Shown here: positions 1 to 9,021 of the stretch, in pieces
Position numbering within the stretch: position 1 is the first letter of the stretch
How the letters are laid out: the number at the start of each line of letters is the position of its first letter
From: Myceligenerans indicum
GTDB taxonomy: Bacteria > Actinomycetota > Actinomycetes > Actinomycetales > Cellulomonadaceae
DNA length: 64,000 nt
Assembly: GCF_016742955.1 (NCBI RefSeq)
Contig: NZ_JABBYC010000003.1
Span: 62,001 to 126,000, forward strand
Direction of reading: 5' to 3'
Made by a program: the position numbers and the translations under genes
The notes under the pieces: model-generated
Told to the model about the DNA's origin: nothing
Databases searched by the model: none
The model's input: only the letters and a program-made list of their open reading frames with translations

Positions 1-45
1 GTCCGCGATCTCCGCGACGGCGGCTGCCTTGTCCGGCCTCGCCAT
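1..45 (-). CDS. rplJ: 50S ribosomal protein L10, N-terminal fragment
   Basis: Only the first 15 codons are in the window (start codon at 45-43); the rest lies beyond the left edge. The translated start, MARPDKAAAVAEIAD, is the typical beginning of actinobacterial L10, the stalk-base protein that carries L7/L12 on the large subunit. A GGAAGG box sits just upstream, and an L10-leader-like attenuator lies about 65-200 bases upstream. Identification rests on a short peptide but is backed by the position after rplK-rplA. Confidence 0.85.
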   Translation of the reverse strand, partial: MARPDKAAAVAEIAD

Positions 46-109
46 GGCAATCCTTCCGGTGGTGGTACCACCGTTCCCTCGGGCGTGAGCCCCGGGCGAT
101 TCCCCGCGG

Positions 110-240
110 AAAGAGAAGGAGCCCCGGCGCAGGCGCACGGGGCTCGGAGCACGAACGGCCGCGAAGGCCGGACGGATCGTCGTCGTTCACCTGCGCAGGC
201 CTCCGCGTTCAGCGGGACTTCGGTCCTGTTCTCCCCGTTC
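110..240 (-). promoter_or_regulatory. L10-leader-like autoregulatory 5' UTR with attenuator hairpin
   Basis: Read on the minus strand upstream of rplJ. A segment containing CCTGCGCAGGTG (about 187-198) resembles the L10-binding core of ribosomal L10 leaders. It is followed by a hairpin with arms GAGCCCC/GGGGCTC (145-139 and 125-119) and a pyrimidine-rich tail CTTCTCTTT (118-110), which looks like an intrinsic terminator. In known L10 leaders, binding of L10(L12)4 favours the terminator and shuts down rplJ-rplL. Assignment is by pattern and position; no covariance model was run. Confidence 0.55.
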
Positions 241-319
241 CCGGGCAGCGTCGGACGACCGGCGGTCTGTGGTTACCGGACAAGAGTACACGAGAGGCGC
301 GGTGGCGGTCGCCGGTGGG

Positions 320-640
320 CACGTGCGCCTCGCCACAGCCCAGGCCCGACGGGTCTGGACAAGCGCCCTGAACGCTGCTTGGCTACAGGTGCTGCTGATC
401 GCACGGCACAACCTGCCCCAGCAGCTGGCCGGTGACCTGTTCGGGATCGCGCAGGCCGCCGTCTCACGGATCTGGCGCTACCTGATGCCGCTGATCGGGC
501 AGGTCACCGCTCTGGACCGGCGACACCTGGCCGAGGCGCTCGAACGCGGGACGGTGCTGATCGACGGCACCCCGATCCCGACCGGTAACCGCACCGGAAC
601 GGGGACCACGAACTACGTGGCCAAGCACCACTCTCAGAGC
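320..640 (+). pseudogene. Decayed IS5-like transposase fragment (HTH_Tnp_4/DDE_Tnp_4 type)
   Basis: The reading frame gives an N-terminal transposase helix-turn-helix (RHNLPQQLAGDLFGIAQAAV, then a stretch beginning SRIWRYLMPLIG). It is followed by the start of the catalytic domain (VLIDGTPIPTGN) and a degenerate YVAKHHSQ in place of the usual YSGKHKRHG-type motif. The similarity stops near 630, where the frame runs into the antisense 3' end of the CHAT gene, so the remaining two thirds of the transposase are missing. No terminal inverted repeats are visible. It is a relic between the CHAT operon and rplJ and suggests that this junction has received mobile DNA. Confidence 0.6.
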
Positions 641-3216
641 CCTTCCAGCGACGAGAAACAGACCAGCGGGACGGGCTCAGGTGTCTCGGCGCACGCCGCC
701 GCGAGCGACGCCTCCGGGTCGTCGGTGGCCCGGAGGCGAGCATGGAACCTCGGCATGACCTGAGCGGCGAGAGCGTCGGGCAGGGGCGCCACAGCAGCGA
801 TGACAGCCCGGGCGCCGAGCCGGAGCAGGACCGAGGTGAGGCCCAGCACCTCTCCCCCGACCACCTCGGAGGAGCCACCAACCTCGCAGGCGGCGAGCAC
901 CACGACGGAGCCGGGCAGCCGCATGCCGTCCAGCTCGTGGGCGAACAAGGGTCCGTCGGCGAGGTCGATCGAGGCGAAGAGCGGGTTGTCCGCATCGTGT
1001 CTGCCATGGGCGGCGAGGTGGATGACATCGTGCGTGGCGAGTGCCTCGCGGACCGCGGCGGTGGTCGCTGACGCGCCGGTGAGTACCGTCGCTCCCGGCC
1101 ACTCCGTGCCGACAACGCTGACCTCACCCACACCGTGCGCGACGTGGGGTCCGGCGGCGGCCAGCAGGCGGTGGTCCGTGCCCGGACGCGCGTCTCGTCG
1201 GCCACGAGCCATGTGCGAGTTGACGGACGTACGCCGCCCCTGCCTGGAAGGCAGCGCCGTCCATGGAATGCCCAGCAGAGGTTCGCGAGCCACGACGTGC
1301 AGGTCCCCGTCGACCCCCAGCGGGGCGAGGACGATGGCGTCCAGCTTCTTGAGCGAACGATCGAGCGAGGCACGTGCAGCCTCACGCAGAAGTGGGGGGA
1401 TGTGATTGTTGGCGGCGACTGCGATGTCTGCCCTCACACGCCGGACCAGTTCGGCGACGTCGCCGGGTTCGCCGAGGTCAAGGACGTTCGCTCCTCGAGC
1501 ACTCGCCCGCACGGCTCGCAGTCGCCCGCCGAAGATGACGTAGTTGACCGCGGCGGCGTCACCGCTGAGCGCGCGGACCGTCTCGCGGACGGTGACAGGC
1601 CGCTGCACCTCGGCGTCCCCCGAGTGCAACCAGGAACGCTCACGCACCTGTTCCTGGATGCGGCGCGCGCGGCGGCTGAGCGCGTCCCGCTCGGCTGCGT
1701 GCTCCGCGTCGGCGGGAATCTCCCGGGCCGCCGCGAGCAGCCCACGGGCCTCGGTGAGGAGTTCGGCCGCCTGAGGGTCGTCAGGCGGTGTGACACGGCC
1801 GGCACCGGCGAAGGTCGATCGGCCACGCTCCACCGCGTCGAACAACGCGTGCGCGCGTCCGGTCTCGAGCGCGGCCCCGACGTCGACCAGCTGCAGGTCG
1901 ACGCCGTGCGCCGCGGCCGCCGTCACGGACTCGACTGCACCGAGCCGGAGGCGGTGCTCCGCCAGGAGCCGGAATCCCTGCCGTACGGCCCGCAGGCCCC
2001 GGCTGCGGTTCCCCTCGGCGAAAGCGAGCTGCGCTGCGACGACGAACCGCTGTACCCGGGAGGTCAGGGGCATCCCTGGGCGGTCACGTCCGACGACGTC
2101 GAAAGTCTCACGCGCGCGCCCGAGATCGCCTGCGAGAACAAACCAACGCGCCGCCACGAGCCTCGCTGCGTGACCGGGATGATGCCCCAGGAAGGACCCG
2201 GTGACGTCGCCCTCGGCCGCGGCTTCGAGGGCCGTTTCCGCTCGACGCCGGACGGTCGGCCCACCTGGGGGCTTCGACCGAGCATCGGCTAGTTCAGCCT
2301 CGAGCTCCAGGACATGCGTGAGCACGGCCATCGGACGGTTTCCCACCTCGGTGAACAATCGTCGGGCATGACCTGCGACCGCGCGCGCGTCGTCGTACTG
2401 GCGCAGTCCCAGTAGACAGCGAGCGCGATACCACTCTGCCTCGGCGTGATCCGCACGCAGTCGCGCACGTTCCAGGTATCCGGTAGCCGTGCGCAGGAGA
2501 CGTTCGGCATCTTCGAGCAAGCCGCTCTCGAACAACACCTCGGCACGCCCGAGCATCGGGATACCGTCGTCGCCTTGTCGTATGTCCTGGGCTTCCTCCA
2601 TCGACGCGAGTGCGGAGGGCAGGTCGCCCAACGCGTACTGCGCATAGCCGATGTTCTGCAGCGCGGAGGAGATCGACAAGGGCTCGCCGACTACCTTGGC
2701 GTGCGCATATGACTCCTCGTAGTCACGCCGCGCCGCATCGAACATGCCGAACTCGCTGTACACGTTGCCGCGGCTCAGGTAGGTGACCGCAACGTCGCGG
2801 TGGTTGCTGACATCGTGAACAGCCAACGCCTCGCTCAAGAGCTCGAGCGCACGCCTCGGATTCCCGGACAACCGGTGAAGAATCGCCTTCTGGCCCAGCA
2901 CGACACTCCGTAGGGATGCTCCAGGAGCACGTTCCGCAATCTCGTGCGCTGCGTCACAAAGGCGCATCGGCTCGACGAGCGAGTTGGTGATCATATGCAG
3001 GGACCACGCCAGGCCGATTCGCGCTCGCACCGCGAGGTCGCTCCACTGGCGCCTCTCCCCGTCGCCGAGGCCCTCTTCGTCGACGCCCGCGAGCCTTCCG
3101 AGAAGACTCCCGTACACCTCCTCCGCTTCCTCCCACCGCTTGCGCCTGTTGAAACCACGTGCGATGTCCAGCTGTTCTGTGAGTGTTTTCCACTGGTCGT
3201 TGTCCACTACGTCCAT
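634..3216 (-). CDS. TPR-CHAT cysteine protease
   Basis: An 860-residue protein. The N-terminal half is helical with several tetratricopeptide repeats (for example the stretches starting RRALELLSEALAVHD and RRDYEESYAHAK). The C-terminal ~300 residues form a CHAT (caspase HetF-associated with TPRs) domain with the expected catalytic dyad: His737 in HLAAHG and Cys777 in LAACEVG. There is no signal peptide, so it is probably cytoplasmic. CHAT proteases act downstream of sensor repeats in bacterial defence and cell-death systems, such as the TPR-CHAT partner of type III-E CRISPR. Here it is the last gene of a sigma/TTR-like/S8/CHAT operon. The ATG at 3216 lies 7 bases past the subtilase stop; an in-frame TTG at 3237 is the alternative start. 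Substrate unknown. Confidence 0.85.
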   Translation of the reverse strand: MDVVDNDQWKTLTEQLDIARGFNRRKRWEEAEEVYGSLLGRLAGVDEEGLGDGERRQWSDLAVRARIGLAWSLHMITNSLVEPMRLCDAAHEIAERAPGASLRSVVLGQKAILHRLSGNPRRALELLSEALAVHDVSNHRDVAVTYLSRGNVYSEFGMFDAARRDYEESYAHAKVVGEPLSISSALQNIGYAQYALGDLPSALASMEEAQDIRQGDDGIPMLGRAEVLFESGLLEDAERLLRTATGYLERARLRADHAEAEWYRARCLLGLRQYDDARAVAGHARRLFTEVGNRPMAVLTHVLELEAELADARSKPPGGPTVRRRAETALEAAAEGDVTGSFLGHHPGHAARLVAARWFVLAGDLGRARETFDVVGRDRPGMPLTSRVQRFVVAAQLAFAEGNRSRGLRAVRQGFRLLAEHRLRLGAVESVTAAAAHGVDLQLVDVGAALETGRAHALFDAVERGRSTFAGAGRVTPPDDPQAAELLTEARGLLAAAREIPADAEHAAERDALSRRARRIQEQVRERSWLHSGDAEVQRPVTVRETVRALSGDAAAVNYVIFGGRLRAVRASARGANVLDLGEPGDVAELVRRVRADIAVAANNHIPPLLREAARASLDRSLKKLDAIVLAPLGVDGDLHVVAREPLLGIPWTALPSRQGRRTSVNSHMARGRRDARPGTDHRLLAAAGPHVAHGVGEVSVVGTEWPGATVLTGASATTAAVREALATHDVIHLAAHGRHDADNPLFASIDLADGPLFAHELDGMRLPGSVVVLAACEVGGSSEVVGGEVLGLTSVLLRLGARAVIAAVAPLPDALAAQVMPRFHARLRATDDPEASLAAACAETPEPVPLVCFSSLEGL

Positions 3217-3223
3217 CCTGGAA

Positions 3224-4687
3224 CTATGGGGCGACAACAGGCCCTGGCAGTCCTGTCACCGCCGACACGACGGCCCACGCGGCGGCCACACGCCCAACCG
3301 TCTGATCCGCGTGCCGCCGCTCAAGGATCTCCTGCGCAAGCTCGCCGGCGAGTACCGGCGCGGCGAACGAAGTGCCGCTCCAGGACGCGAAACCACCGGT
3401 GAAGTCGTCCGGGTCGCTCGTCTCGCGAACCCGGTACCCCTGGAGAACCACCGGCTCGAGAGGGCCGTCCGCCGTGACCGGCATGGTGCTCACAACGTCC
3501 CTACCGTGCCGCACGCACGTCACCCAGGGACCGTCGTTGCTGAAGTCCGCGAGGGTACCGTTGGGGTTCGACGCCGCGACGGACAGCAGCGGCGGATACT
3601 CGGGGCTCAGGTCGACAGGGTTCAGCGGCTCGGCCCGATCGCCGACCCGACGAACGTACGGAGCCCATGCTGCCGGGAAGACCTCTCGCTCGTCCCCGTC
3701 GTTGCCCGCAGAAACGACGACCAGTACGCCCTGCCGTCGCAGGTCGCGCAGGATTCCGCGCAGGACCCCCTGATAGTCGTCGTCCTCGACGGCCTCGGGC
3801 CGGAAACCCATGGCCAGCACGACGACGTCCACCGGCGCGTATCCGTCGAGGCCCGCGATGCCACGGAGGTGGTACTCGAGGAGACGCTCCAGCGTCCGGG
3901 TCAGATCCCACTCCCGAACCATCCCATCGGTCGACATCACCCGAACGGGAAGAATCGCGGCGTCGGGGCACACCTGGTGCACGACTCCCGCGATGAACGT
4001 CCCGTGTCCAGCGAACGGGGTGAGGCCATCAGGGGACGTGTCCGGCTCGTCCTCGGAGTAGGTGCCGATCGGGATCCCGTCGACCTGGGCATCCCGGATC
4101 ACGACGCTGTTGTCGTCGAACCACGGGTGCGTTCCGATACCCGTGTCCACGACAGCCACAACGGGACGTGCTGTCCCCACGTCGGCCAGCCAGGGCTCAA
4201 GGCCGTCGCCGAACCTTCGCCGCGGTGCGGGACCGATGCGGTGAGCAGGCTCCCGGTCACCAGGTACCGTGTGCCCGGTCTGATCCCGATGCGCCACCAG
4301 CACGTGGTCCAGCCCGATCCGCCGACGCTCGGAGCTGTCGATGCCCGCCGCCACCTCGTCCAGCAGATCCCACACGTCGCCATGGTCCCCGGCGAGATGG
4401 ACAGCCAGCCCGGGCTCCGGCGGCCGGCTGCGTGACCCGGCACGCTCCAACTGCTCCTCAGCGAGCTCGAGGTTCCGCTCCGAGGCGCGCTCGCGCAGCA
4501 GGTCGAGCAGCGGGTCCGGATCATCCCCGGGGGTGGTGCGGAGGATCAGCCGGTCCGCCACGTAGCGCGTGGGCGCCAGGGAGATCTCCCGGCGGCAGGG
4601 CGCGGAGTCCGGGTCGAGCTCCCGGACCGGGCGCCACCCGCCGTCGGAGTGATCGCGGACCTGCGGGGTCTCGGGGAACGTGCTCAC
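3224..4687 (-). CDS. Cytoplasmic subtilisin-like serine protease (S8 family)
   Basis: A 487-residue S8 peptidase with all catalytic elements: Asp181 in VVAVVDTGIGTH, His228 in FAGHGTFIAG, oxyanion Asn329 in VVSAGND and Ser440 in SGTSFAAPVLAG. About 170 residues precede the catalytic domain and show no secretion signal, unlike exported subtilases, so it should act inside the cell. The GTG start at 4687 is chosen because a GAGAGGTGA ribosome binding site lies 5 bases before it; an upstream GTG at 4720 lacks one. It sits between the TTR-like gene and the CHAT protease gene, suggesting a two-protease pathway. Which protease acts on which target is unknown. Confidence 0.88.
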   Translation of the reverse strand: MSTFPETPQVRDHSDGGWRPVRELDPDSAPCRREISLAPTRYVADRLILRTTPGDDPDPLLDLLRERASERNLELAEEQLERAGSRSRPPEPGLAVHLAGDHGDVWDLLDEVAAGIDSSERRRIGLDHVLVAHRDQTGHTVPGDREPAHRIGPAPRRRFGDGLEPWLADVGTARPVVAVVDTGIGTHPWFDDNSVVIRDAQVDGIPIGTYSEDEPDTSPDGLTPFAGHGTFIAGVVHQVCPDAAILPVRVMSTDGMVREWDLTRTLERLLEYHLRGIAGLDGYAPVDVVVLAMGFRPEAVEDDDYQGVLRGILRDLRRQGVLVVVSAGNDGDEREVFPAAWAPYVRRVGDRAEPLNPVDLSPEYPPLLSVAASNPNGTLADFSNDGPWVTCVRHGRDVVSTMPVTADGPLEPVVLQGYRVRETSDPDDFTGGFASWSGTSFAAPVLAGELAQEILERRHADQTVGRVAAAWAVVSAVTGLPGPVVAP

Positions 4688-4801
4688 AGAGGTCACCTCT
4701 CGTTCATCAGATGCTGTCACCTCGCCGGTGCGGCCTCCCCCCAGAGACCACTGTGGTGCACGGCCTCCCCCAAGGCCACGAAAATGTGCGCCGGCGCCTC
4801 G

Positions 4802-5353
4802 CTACAGTTCGATCACGGGCGTGCTCACCGCTCCGCCGTCGGCCTTGCCGCGACGCACGACAAGGCTCGCCGCACCAGGGGCGACCGACGGGAAGGAGAA
4901 CCGTCCGTCCTCGTCGGCCTCCGTCGTCTCCGGATCCGCGCCCGGGCGGTGCAGCTCGATCAGGCACGCGGGCGTCGCCACGGCGATCCAGCCGTCCACC
5001 CGGACCCGGCCGGCGCGCCCCGCCGAGAGCTGGATCATCAACATGAGGTCTCCGTGCGTGAAGGAGATCGTCCGCGCCTCGGTGGGCACGCCGTCCGCCG
5101 GGACCGTGGACGAGCGGCTGCCGGCGGACGGCTCGGTCAGGTGCACCGCTTCCATCACGTCGGCCTCGAGCCCCGCGAGCGTCGCCGCGAACAAGGATCG
5201 CTCGACCAGGTCCGCGGGCATCGGATCGACCCGTCCACCGACCGCGGCGAGGCGGGCGAGGACGGCACGATCGGCGTCGTCCATCGGCTCGGCGGGAAGG
5301 TACGCGAGCTCGTCGTCCCGGATCTCTGGGAGATCCTGTCCGTTCAGGTTCAC
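4802..5353 (-). CDS. Transthyretin-like (carboxypeptidase-regulatory-like) domain protein
   Basis: A 183-residue protein. Its GTG start overlaps the sigma factor stop (GTGA, 5353-5350) and is preceded by GGGAGGTGG. The N-terminal half is acidic and helical with no clear family. The C-terminal ~90 residues look like a small beta-sandwich of the carboxypeptidase-regulatory/transthyretin type (GRVRVDGWIAVATPACLIEL, then DGRFSFPSVAPG). There are no membrane segments or signal peptide. Translational coupling to the sigma factor suggests it modulates sigma activity or links it to the two proteases, but no zinc anti-sigma motif is visible. Function unknown. Confidence 0.7.
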   Translation of the reverse strand: MNLNGQDLPEIRDDELAYLPAEPMDDADRAVLARLAAVGGRVDPMPADLVERSLFAATLAGLEADVMEAVHLTEPSAGSRSSTVPADGVPTEARTISFTHGDLMLMIQLSAGRAGRVRVDGWIAVATPACLIELHRPGADPETTEADEDGRFSFPSVAPGAASLVVRRGKADGGAVSTPVIEL

Positions 5354-6006
5354 GCGCCACCTCCCATCCGGTCCAGCTCGGTGCGCAGCTTGGCCAGGCA
5401 CCGGCCACGCGTCGCCCCGATGCTCCCGACGGGCATGCCCACGGCCGCGGAGATCATCCGGTAGTCGGGGCGGTCGGCGAGCGAGACGAGACGAAGCAGC
5501 TCGCGGCATCGATCGGACAGCTCCCTGAAGGCGGTCCACAGGATCCGGTCGCGTTCCTTGTCCAGCACCTGCGCCTCCGGCTGCGGTGCGGCATCGGGCA
5601 GGGCCGCGGGACGGCCGTCGTCGTCCGGCAGGTCGGCCCGCCGAGCGGCCTCCGCGCGGTTGCGTCGGACCGCGTCCCAGGCCGCGCGCCGAGCTGTCGT
5701 GAGCAGCCACTTCAGGACTGCGCGCGGCTCCTCGATGCGGTCCGCGTACCTGACGAGCTGGACCCAGGTGTTCTGGACGATGTCCGCGGCCTCGCTCCGG
5801 TCCACGCCCTGTGCGCGCGCCGTCACCCACAGCAGCGGCGTCACCTCCCGGACGACGGCGTCCAGGCTTTCGGTACGGCCTTCTCGGTACTCCAGCAGTG
5901 CGTGTGCAGCCCGCTCCCCGAGGGTGGAGTCAGGAGCGTTTCCGGCCTCTCGTACGGATGGTGTGTCGCAGCGTCGTGTCATCGCCTCGATGCAAGGTAT
6001 CGTCAT
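5350..6006 (-). CDS. ECF-like sigma-70 family RNA polymerase sigma factor
   Basis: A 218-residue sigma factor. Region 2 is recognisable (AADIVQNTWVQLVRYADRIE, then a stretch starting WLLTTARRAAWDAVRR), as is a region 4 helix-turn-helix (LSDRCRELLRLVSLADRPDY, then MISAAVGMPVGSIGATRGR). Regions 1.1 and 3 are absent, as in ECF-type factors. Start choice is uncertain: ATG at 6006 or ATG at 5982, neither with a strong RBS; the longer frame to 6204 is unlikely. A TATATT-like -10 lies near 6040 on the minus strand. It heads the TTR-like/S8/CHAT operon and probably drives it and itself. No adjacent anti-sigma gene is present. Confidence 0.85.
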   Translation of the reverse strand: MTIPCIEAMTRRCDTPSVREAGNAPDSTLGERAAHALLEYREGRTESLDAVVREVTPLLWVTARAQGVDRSEAADIVQNTWVQLVRYADRIEEPRAVLKWLLTTARRAAWDAVRRNRAEAARRADLPDDDGRPAALPDAAPQPEAQVLDKERDRILWTAFRELSDRCRELLRLVSLADRPDYRMISAAVGMPVGSIGATRGRCLAKLRTELDRMGGGA

Positions 6007-6245
6007 CCGCCGACGCGGATGTATCGGTTGCGGACCCTGCAAATATACGGGGGCACTCTGACACGCACGACGTGCCTTCACCCTTCTCACCCGCATGTGC
6101 ACCTGGCACCCACCCCTCTGCGACGTAATGATCCTGTCGAGGCCCGGGCCGCCCCCTGCCGGGGCGCACGCGTGACCTCCTGCTCTCACCCATACGGAGG
6201 ACATCCGGCGGCCTTTGATACATCACTTTCCACCAGGAACGACGT

Positions 6246-6279
6246 CGGCCCGCATCCTCCGTGCGGAGGATGCGGGCCG
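6246..6279 (-). terminator. Intrinsic terminator downstream of rplA
   Basis: A perfect 15-bp GC-rich stem (6246-6260 with 6265-6279) closed by a 4-base loop, about 20 bases past the rplA stop. It separates rplA from the sigma/CHAT operon. There is no U tract, which is common in actinobacteria. Confidence 0.85.
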
Positions 6280-6300
6280 AGGGGTCGGCGGGTTACCGGC

Positions 6301-7020
6301 TCAGGCTGCCGAGCCCTCCGCCAGAAGGTTCGTGGTACGCGACTGGTCGAGGGGGATGCCCGGGCCCATCGTCGTCGTCATCGTCGCCTTCGTGATGTAG
6401 CGGCCCTTCGAGGAGGACGGCTTGAGACGCAGCACCTCGTCGAGCGCCGCACCGTAGTTCTCCACCAGCTGCTCGTCCGAGAAGGACGCCTTGCCGATGA
6501 TGAAGTGCAGGTTCGCGTGCTTGTCGACGCGGAACTCGATCTTGCCGCCCTTGATCTCGGAGACGGCCTTGGTCACGTCCATCGTCACCGTGCCGGTCTT
6601 CGGGTTCGGCATCAGGCCGCGGGGGCCCAGCACCTTACCGAGGCGACCGACCTTGCCCATCAGGTCCGGGGTGGCGACCGCGGCGTCGAAGTCCGTGTAA
6701 CCGCCGGCGACCTTCTCGATCAGCTCGTCGCCGCCGACCTCGTCGGCGCCGGCGGCGCGGGCCTCGTCGGCCTTCGCGGCGTTGGCGAACACGATGACCT
6801 TGGCGGTCTTACCCGTGCCGTTCGGCAGGTTCACCGTGCCGCGGACCATCTGGTCCGCCTGGCGCGGGTCGACACCGAGACGGAACACGACCTCGACGGT
6901 CGAGTCGTACTTGGTGGTAGCCGTCTCCTTGGCGAGACGGACCGCCTCGAGCGGTGCGTAGAGGGTGTCGCGGTCCACCTTCGCGAACGCGCTGCGGTAG
7001 TTCTTTCCCTGCTTGGCCAT
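6301..7020 (-). CDS. rplA: 50S ribosomal protein L1
   Basis: A 239-residue protein starting [11 protein letters not shown], the normal length and N-terminus for bacterial L1. The signature [15 protein letters not shown] is intact. L1 binds 23S rRNA at the mobile L1 stalk next to the E site and is usually also the translational repressor of its own operon. The ATG at 7020 has GGAAGGCAAG upstream; the longer in-frame extension to 7056 is not used. It follows rplK on the same strand, separated by an unusual perfect hairpin. Confidence 0.98.
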   Translation of the reverse strand: MAKQGKNYRSAFAKVDRDTLYAPLEAVRLAKETATTKYDSTVEVVFRLGVDPRQADQMVRGTVNLPNGTGKTAKVIVFANAAKADEARAAGADEVGGDELIEKVAGGYTDFDAAVATPDLMGKVGRLGKVLGPRGLMPNPKTGTVTMDVTKAVSEIKGGKIEFRVDKHANLHFIIGKASFSDEQLVENYGAALDEVLRLKPSSSKGRYITKATMTTTMGPGIPLDQSRTTNLLAEGSAA

Positions 7021-7112
7021 CTTCTTGCCTTCCTTCGTGGTCGTAGCGGACCTCACGGCCCTGCCACAGTGATGTCCGGCGCCGGTCGCCGGTCATCCGG
7101 TTCGGATGAGTC

Positions 7113-7147
7113 GTCCGCCGGGTCACGCGAGGCGTGACCCGGCGGAC
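7113..7147 (-). terminator. Perfect hairpin between rplK and rplA
   Basis: A 16-bp perfect stem (7113-7128 with 7132-7147) and 3-base loop lie immediately after the rplK stop, about 93 bases before rplA. It is terminator-shaped but sits inside what is normally one transcript. It could be a partial terminator that sets the L11:L1 ratio, an mRNA-stability element or an L1 binding structure. Confidence 0.7.
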
Positions 7148-7154
7148 ACCTCCG

Positions 7155-7586
7155 TCACTCGCTGACGGTGATGCCCATGGAGCGGGCGGTGCCCGCGATG
7201 ATCTTGGCGGCAGCGTCGATGTCGTTCGCGTTGAGGTCCGGCATCTTCGTCTGCGCGATCTCCTTGACCTGGTCCATCGTCAGGTTCGCGACCTTGGTCG
7301 TGTGCGGGGTGCCCGAGCCCTTCTGGACACCCGCCGCCTTCTTGATGAGCTCCGCGGCCGGCGGCGTCTTCGTGATGAAGGTGAAGGAGCGGTCCTCGTA
7401 GACCGTGATCTCCACCGGGACCACGTTGCCGCGCTGCGACTCGGTCGCCGCGTTGTAGGCCTTGCAGAACTCCATGATGTTCACGCCGTGCTGACCCAGC
7501 GCGGGTCCGATCGGCGGAGCGGGGTTCGCGGCACCGGCCTGGATCTGGAGCTTGATGAAGCCGGAGATCTTCTTCTTGGGAGGCAT
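7155..7586 (-). CDS. rplK: 50S ribosomal protein L11
   Basis: A 143-residue protein starting [20 protein letters not shown]. The proline-rich N-terminal signature ([20 protein letters not shown]) and the C-terminal rRNA-binding domain ending [10 protein letters not shown] are intact. L11 forms the GTPase-associated centre with 23S rRNA and is needed for RelA-type stringent signalling. It lies 67 bases after nusG and precedes rplA, the usual order. Confidence 0.99.
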   Translation of the reverse strand: MPPKKKISGFIKLQIQAGAANPAPPIGPALGQHGVNIMEFCKAYNAATESQRGNVVPVEITVYEDRSFTFITKTPPAAELIKKAAGVQKGSGTPHTTKVANLTMDQVKEIAQTKMPDLNANDIDAAAKIIAGTARSMGITVSE

Positions 7587-7653
7587 TCTCTGCGCTTTCT
7601 ACTGATGGGCCGACGCCGTGGGCGATGACCCGGTTGCACGGAACGGGGTGGAC

Positions 7654-8451
7654 TCAGATCTTGGCGACCTGGTCGAACCCCAGCTCGACCGGGGTCTCCC
7701 GGCCGAAGATCGACACGAGCACGTGGAGCTTCTGCGACTCCACGTTGATCTCGGAGATGGTGGCGGGCAGCGTGTCGAACGGACCGTCCGTGACGGTCAC
7801 CGACTCGCCGACCTCGAAGTCCACGTGGACGGCAGCCTTCGACGGCGCGCCGGAGGCAGCAGCCCCGGAAGCGGGCTTCCCGGAGGCAGCGGGCTCGGCC
7901 TCGACCGTCGGCGCCAGCATGGAGTAGATCTCGTCGAACGTCAGCGGCACCGGCTGGTGGGTGTGCCCCACGAAGCCCGTCACGCCCGGCGTGTGGCGTA
8001 CGGCGCCCCACGACTCGTCGGTGAGATCCATGCGCACGAGCACGTACCCCGGAATGCGGACCCGGCGCACGATCTTCTTCTGCGCGTTCTTGATCTCGGC
8101 CACCTCTTCCATGGGGACCTCGATCTGGAAGATGTAGTCCTCCATGTTCAGGCTCTGGATGCGGTTCTCCAGGTTGGCCTTCACACGGTTCTCGTAGCCG
8201 GCGTAGGAGTGGATGACGTACCAGTCACCCGGCTGCGAGCGCAGCATGCGCTTGAACTCCGCGACCTCGTCGACGACCGCGTCGACGTCCTCGGCCGGGG
8301 TGTCCTCCTCGGCGGAGTCCGTCGCGTCGTCGGCAGCGTCGGCAGGCGCGTCGGCGTTCTCGGTGTCCACGGTCACGTCGGCTTCCACCTCGGCGCTCTC
8401 GGCGTCGGGCAGCTCGACGTTCTCCGTCTGGTCCAGAGAATCCTGGGACAC
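7654..8451 (-). CDS. nusG: Transcription termination/antitermination factor NusG
   Basis: A 265-residue NusG. The first ~75 residues are an acidic, low-complexity tail typical of actinobacterial NusG. The NGN domain follows ([20 protein letters not shown], then [13 protein letters not shown]), and after a Gly/Ala/Pro linker the KOW domain ([20 protein letters not shown]). It binds RNA polymerase and links it to Rho and the ribosome. The GTG start at 8451 follows AGGAGAAGAAAGCAGG, whereas the frame extends upstream to 8556 without an RBS. It lies 214 bases downstream of secE. Confidence 0.97.
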   Translation of the reverse strand: MSQDSLDQTENVELPDAESAEVEADVTVDTENADAPADAADDATDSAEEDTPAEDVDAVVDEVAEFKRMLRSQPGDWYVIHSYAGYENRVKANLENRIQSLNMEDYIFQIEVPMEEVAEIKNAQKKIVRRVRIPGYVLVRMDLTDESWGAVRHTPGVTGFVGHTHQPVPLTFDEIYSMLAPTVEAEPAASGKPASGAAASGAPSKAAVHVDFEVGESVTVTDGPFDTLPATISEINVESQKLHVLVSIFGRETPVELGFDQVAKI

Positions 8452-8665
8452 GTACGAACCTGCTTTCTTCTCCTGGCCGGGAAGTCCCGGCACAACGTTG
8501 CGAACCCGGTGGCTCGGGTGCGGCCTTCGGAACACGACATCACACCCGGCTCCCATTGTCGCGCAGTGTGCGCGTCGGGGTGCGACGAATCATGCCCGGC
8601 GACGTGTGCCATGCGACACGGCAGCAGGACGGGCCCGCCGAACCCTGAGGTTCAGCGAACTCGTA

Positions 8666-8914
8666 TCACTGTCCGAAGACCAGGAAGGTGAGCTTGCCGA
8701 TGCCGAAGTCGAGCGCCGTCACGAACAGCATGACCACGACCAGGAACACCAGGACGACCCAGGTGTAGTTCAGCAGCTCGGAACGCGTGGGCGTGACGAC
8801 CTTCTTGAGTTCGCCGATCACCTGGCGCACGAAGTGCGCGATCCGCGCGAAGATGTTGCGGCGGCCCTCACTCGGACGCTCCGCAGCGCTCTTCATCACC
8901 TCGGTGTCGCTCAC
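8666..8914 (-). CDS. secE: Preprotein translocase subunit SecE
   Basis: An 82-residue, single-membrane-segment SecE. A polar N-terminus leads into the amphipathic helix and conserved VIGELKKVVTPTRSELLNYT, then the hydrophobic span WVVLVFLVVVMLFVTALDFG. It clamps the SecY channel. The GTG start at 8914 is favoured by AGGAGTGGGG about 8 bases upstream; the frame extends to 8977 but without supporting signals. The secE-nusG-rplK-rplA order is the standard one. Confidence 0.96.
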   Translation of the reverse strand: MSDTEVMKSAAERPSEGRRNIFARIAHFVRQVIGELKKVVTPTRSELLNYTWVVLVFLVVVMLFVTALDFGIGKLTFLVFGQ

Positions 8915-9021
8915 TGCTAACCCCACTCCTGTGGCATCTGCCCCGCCACGGGGCGGGACGGTCCGGCCCGGCGCCACTCACGTGGCTCCGCTCTGCGCGA
9001 CCCCGGTGAGGCCAACGCTGG

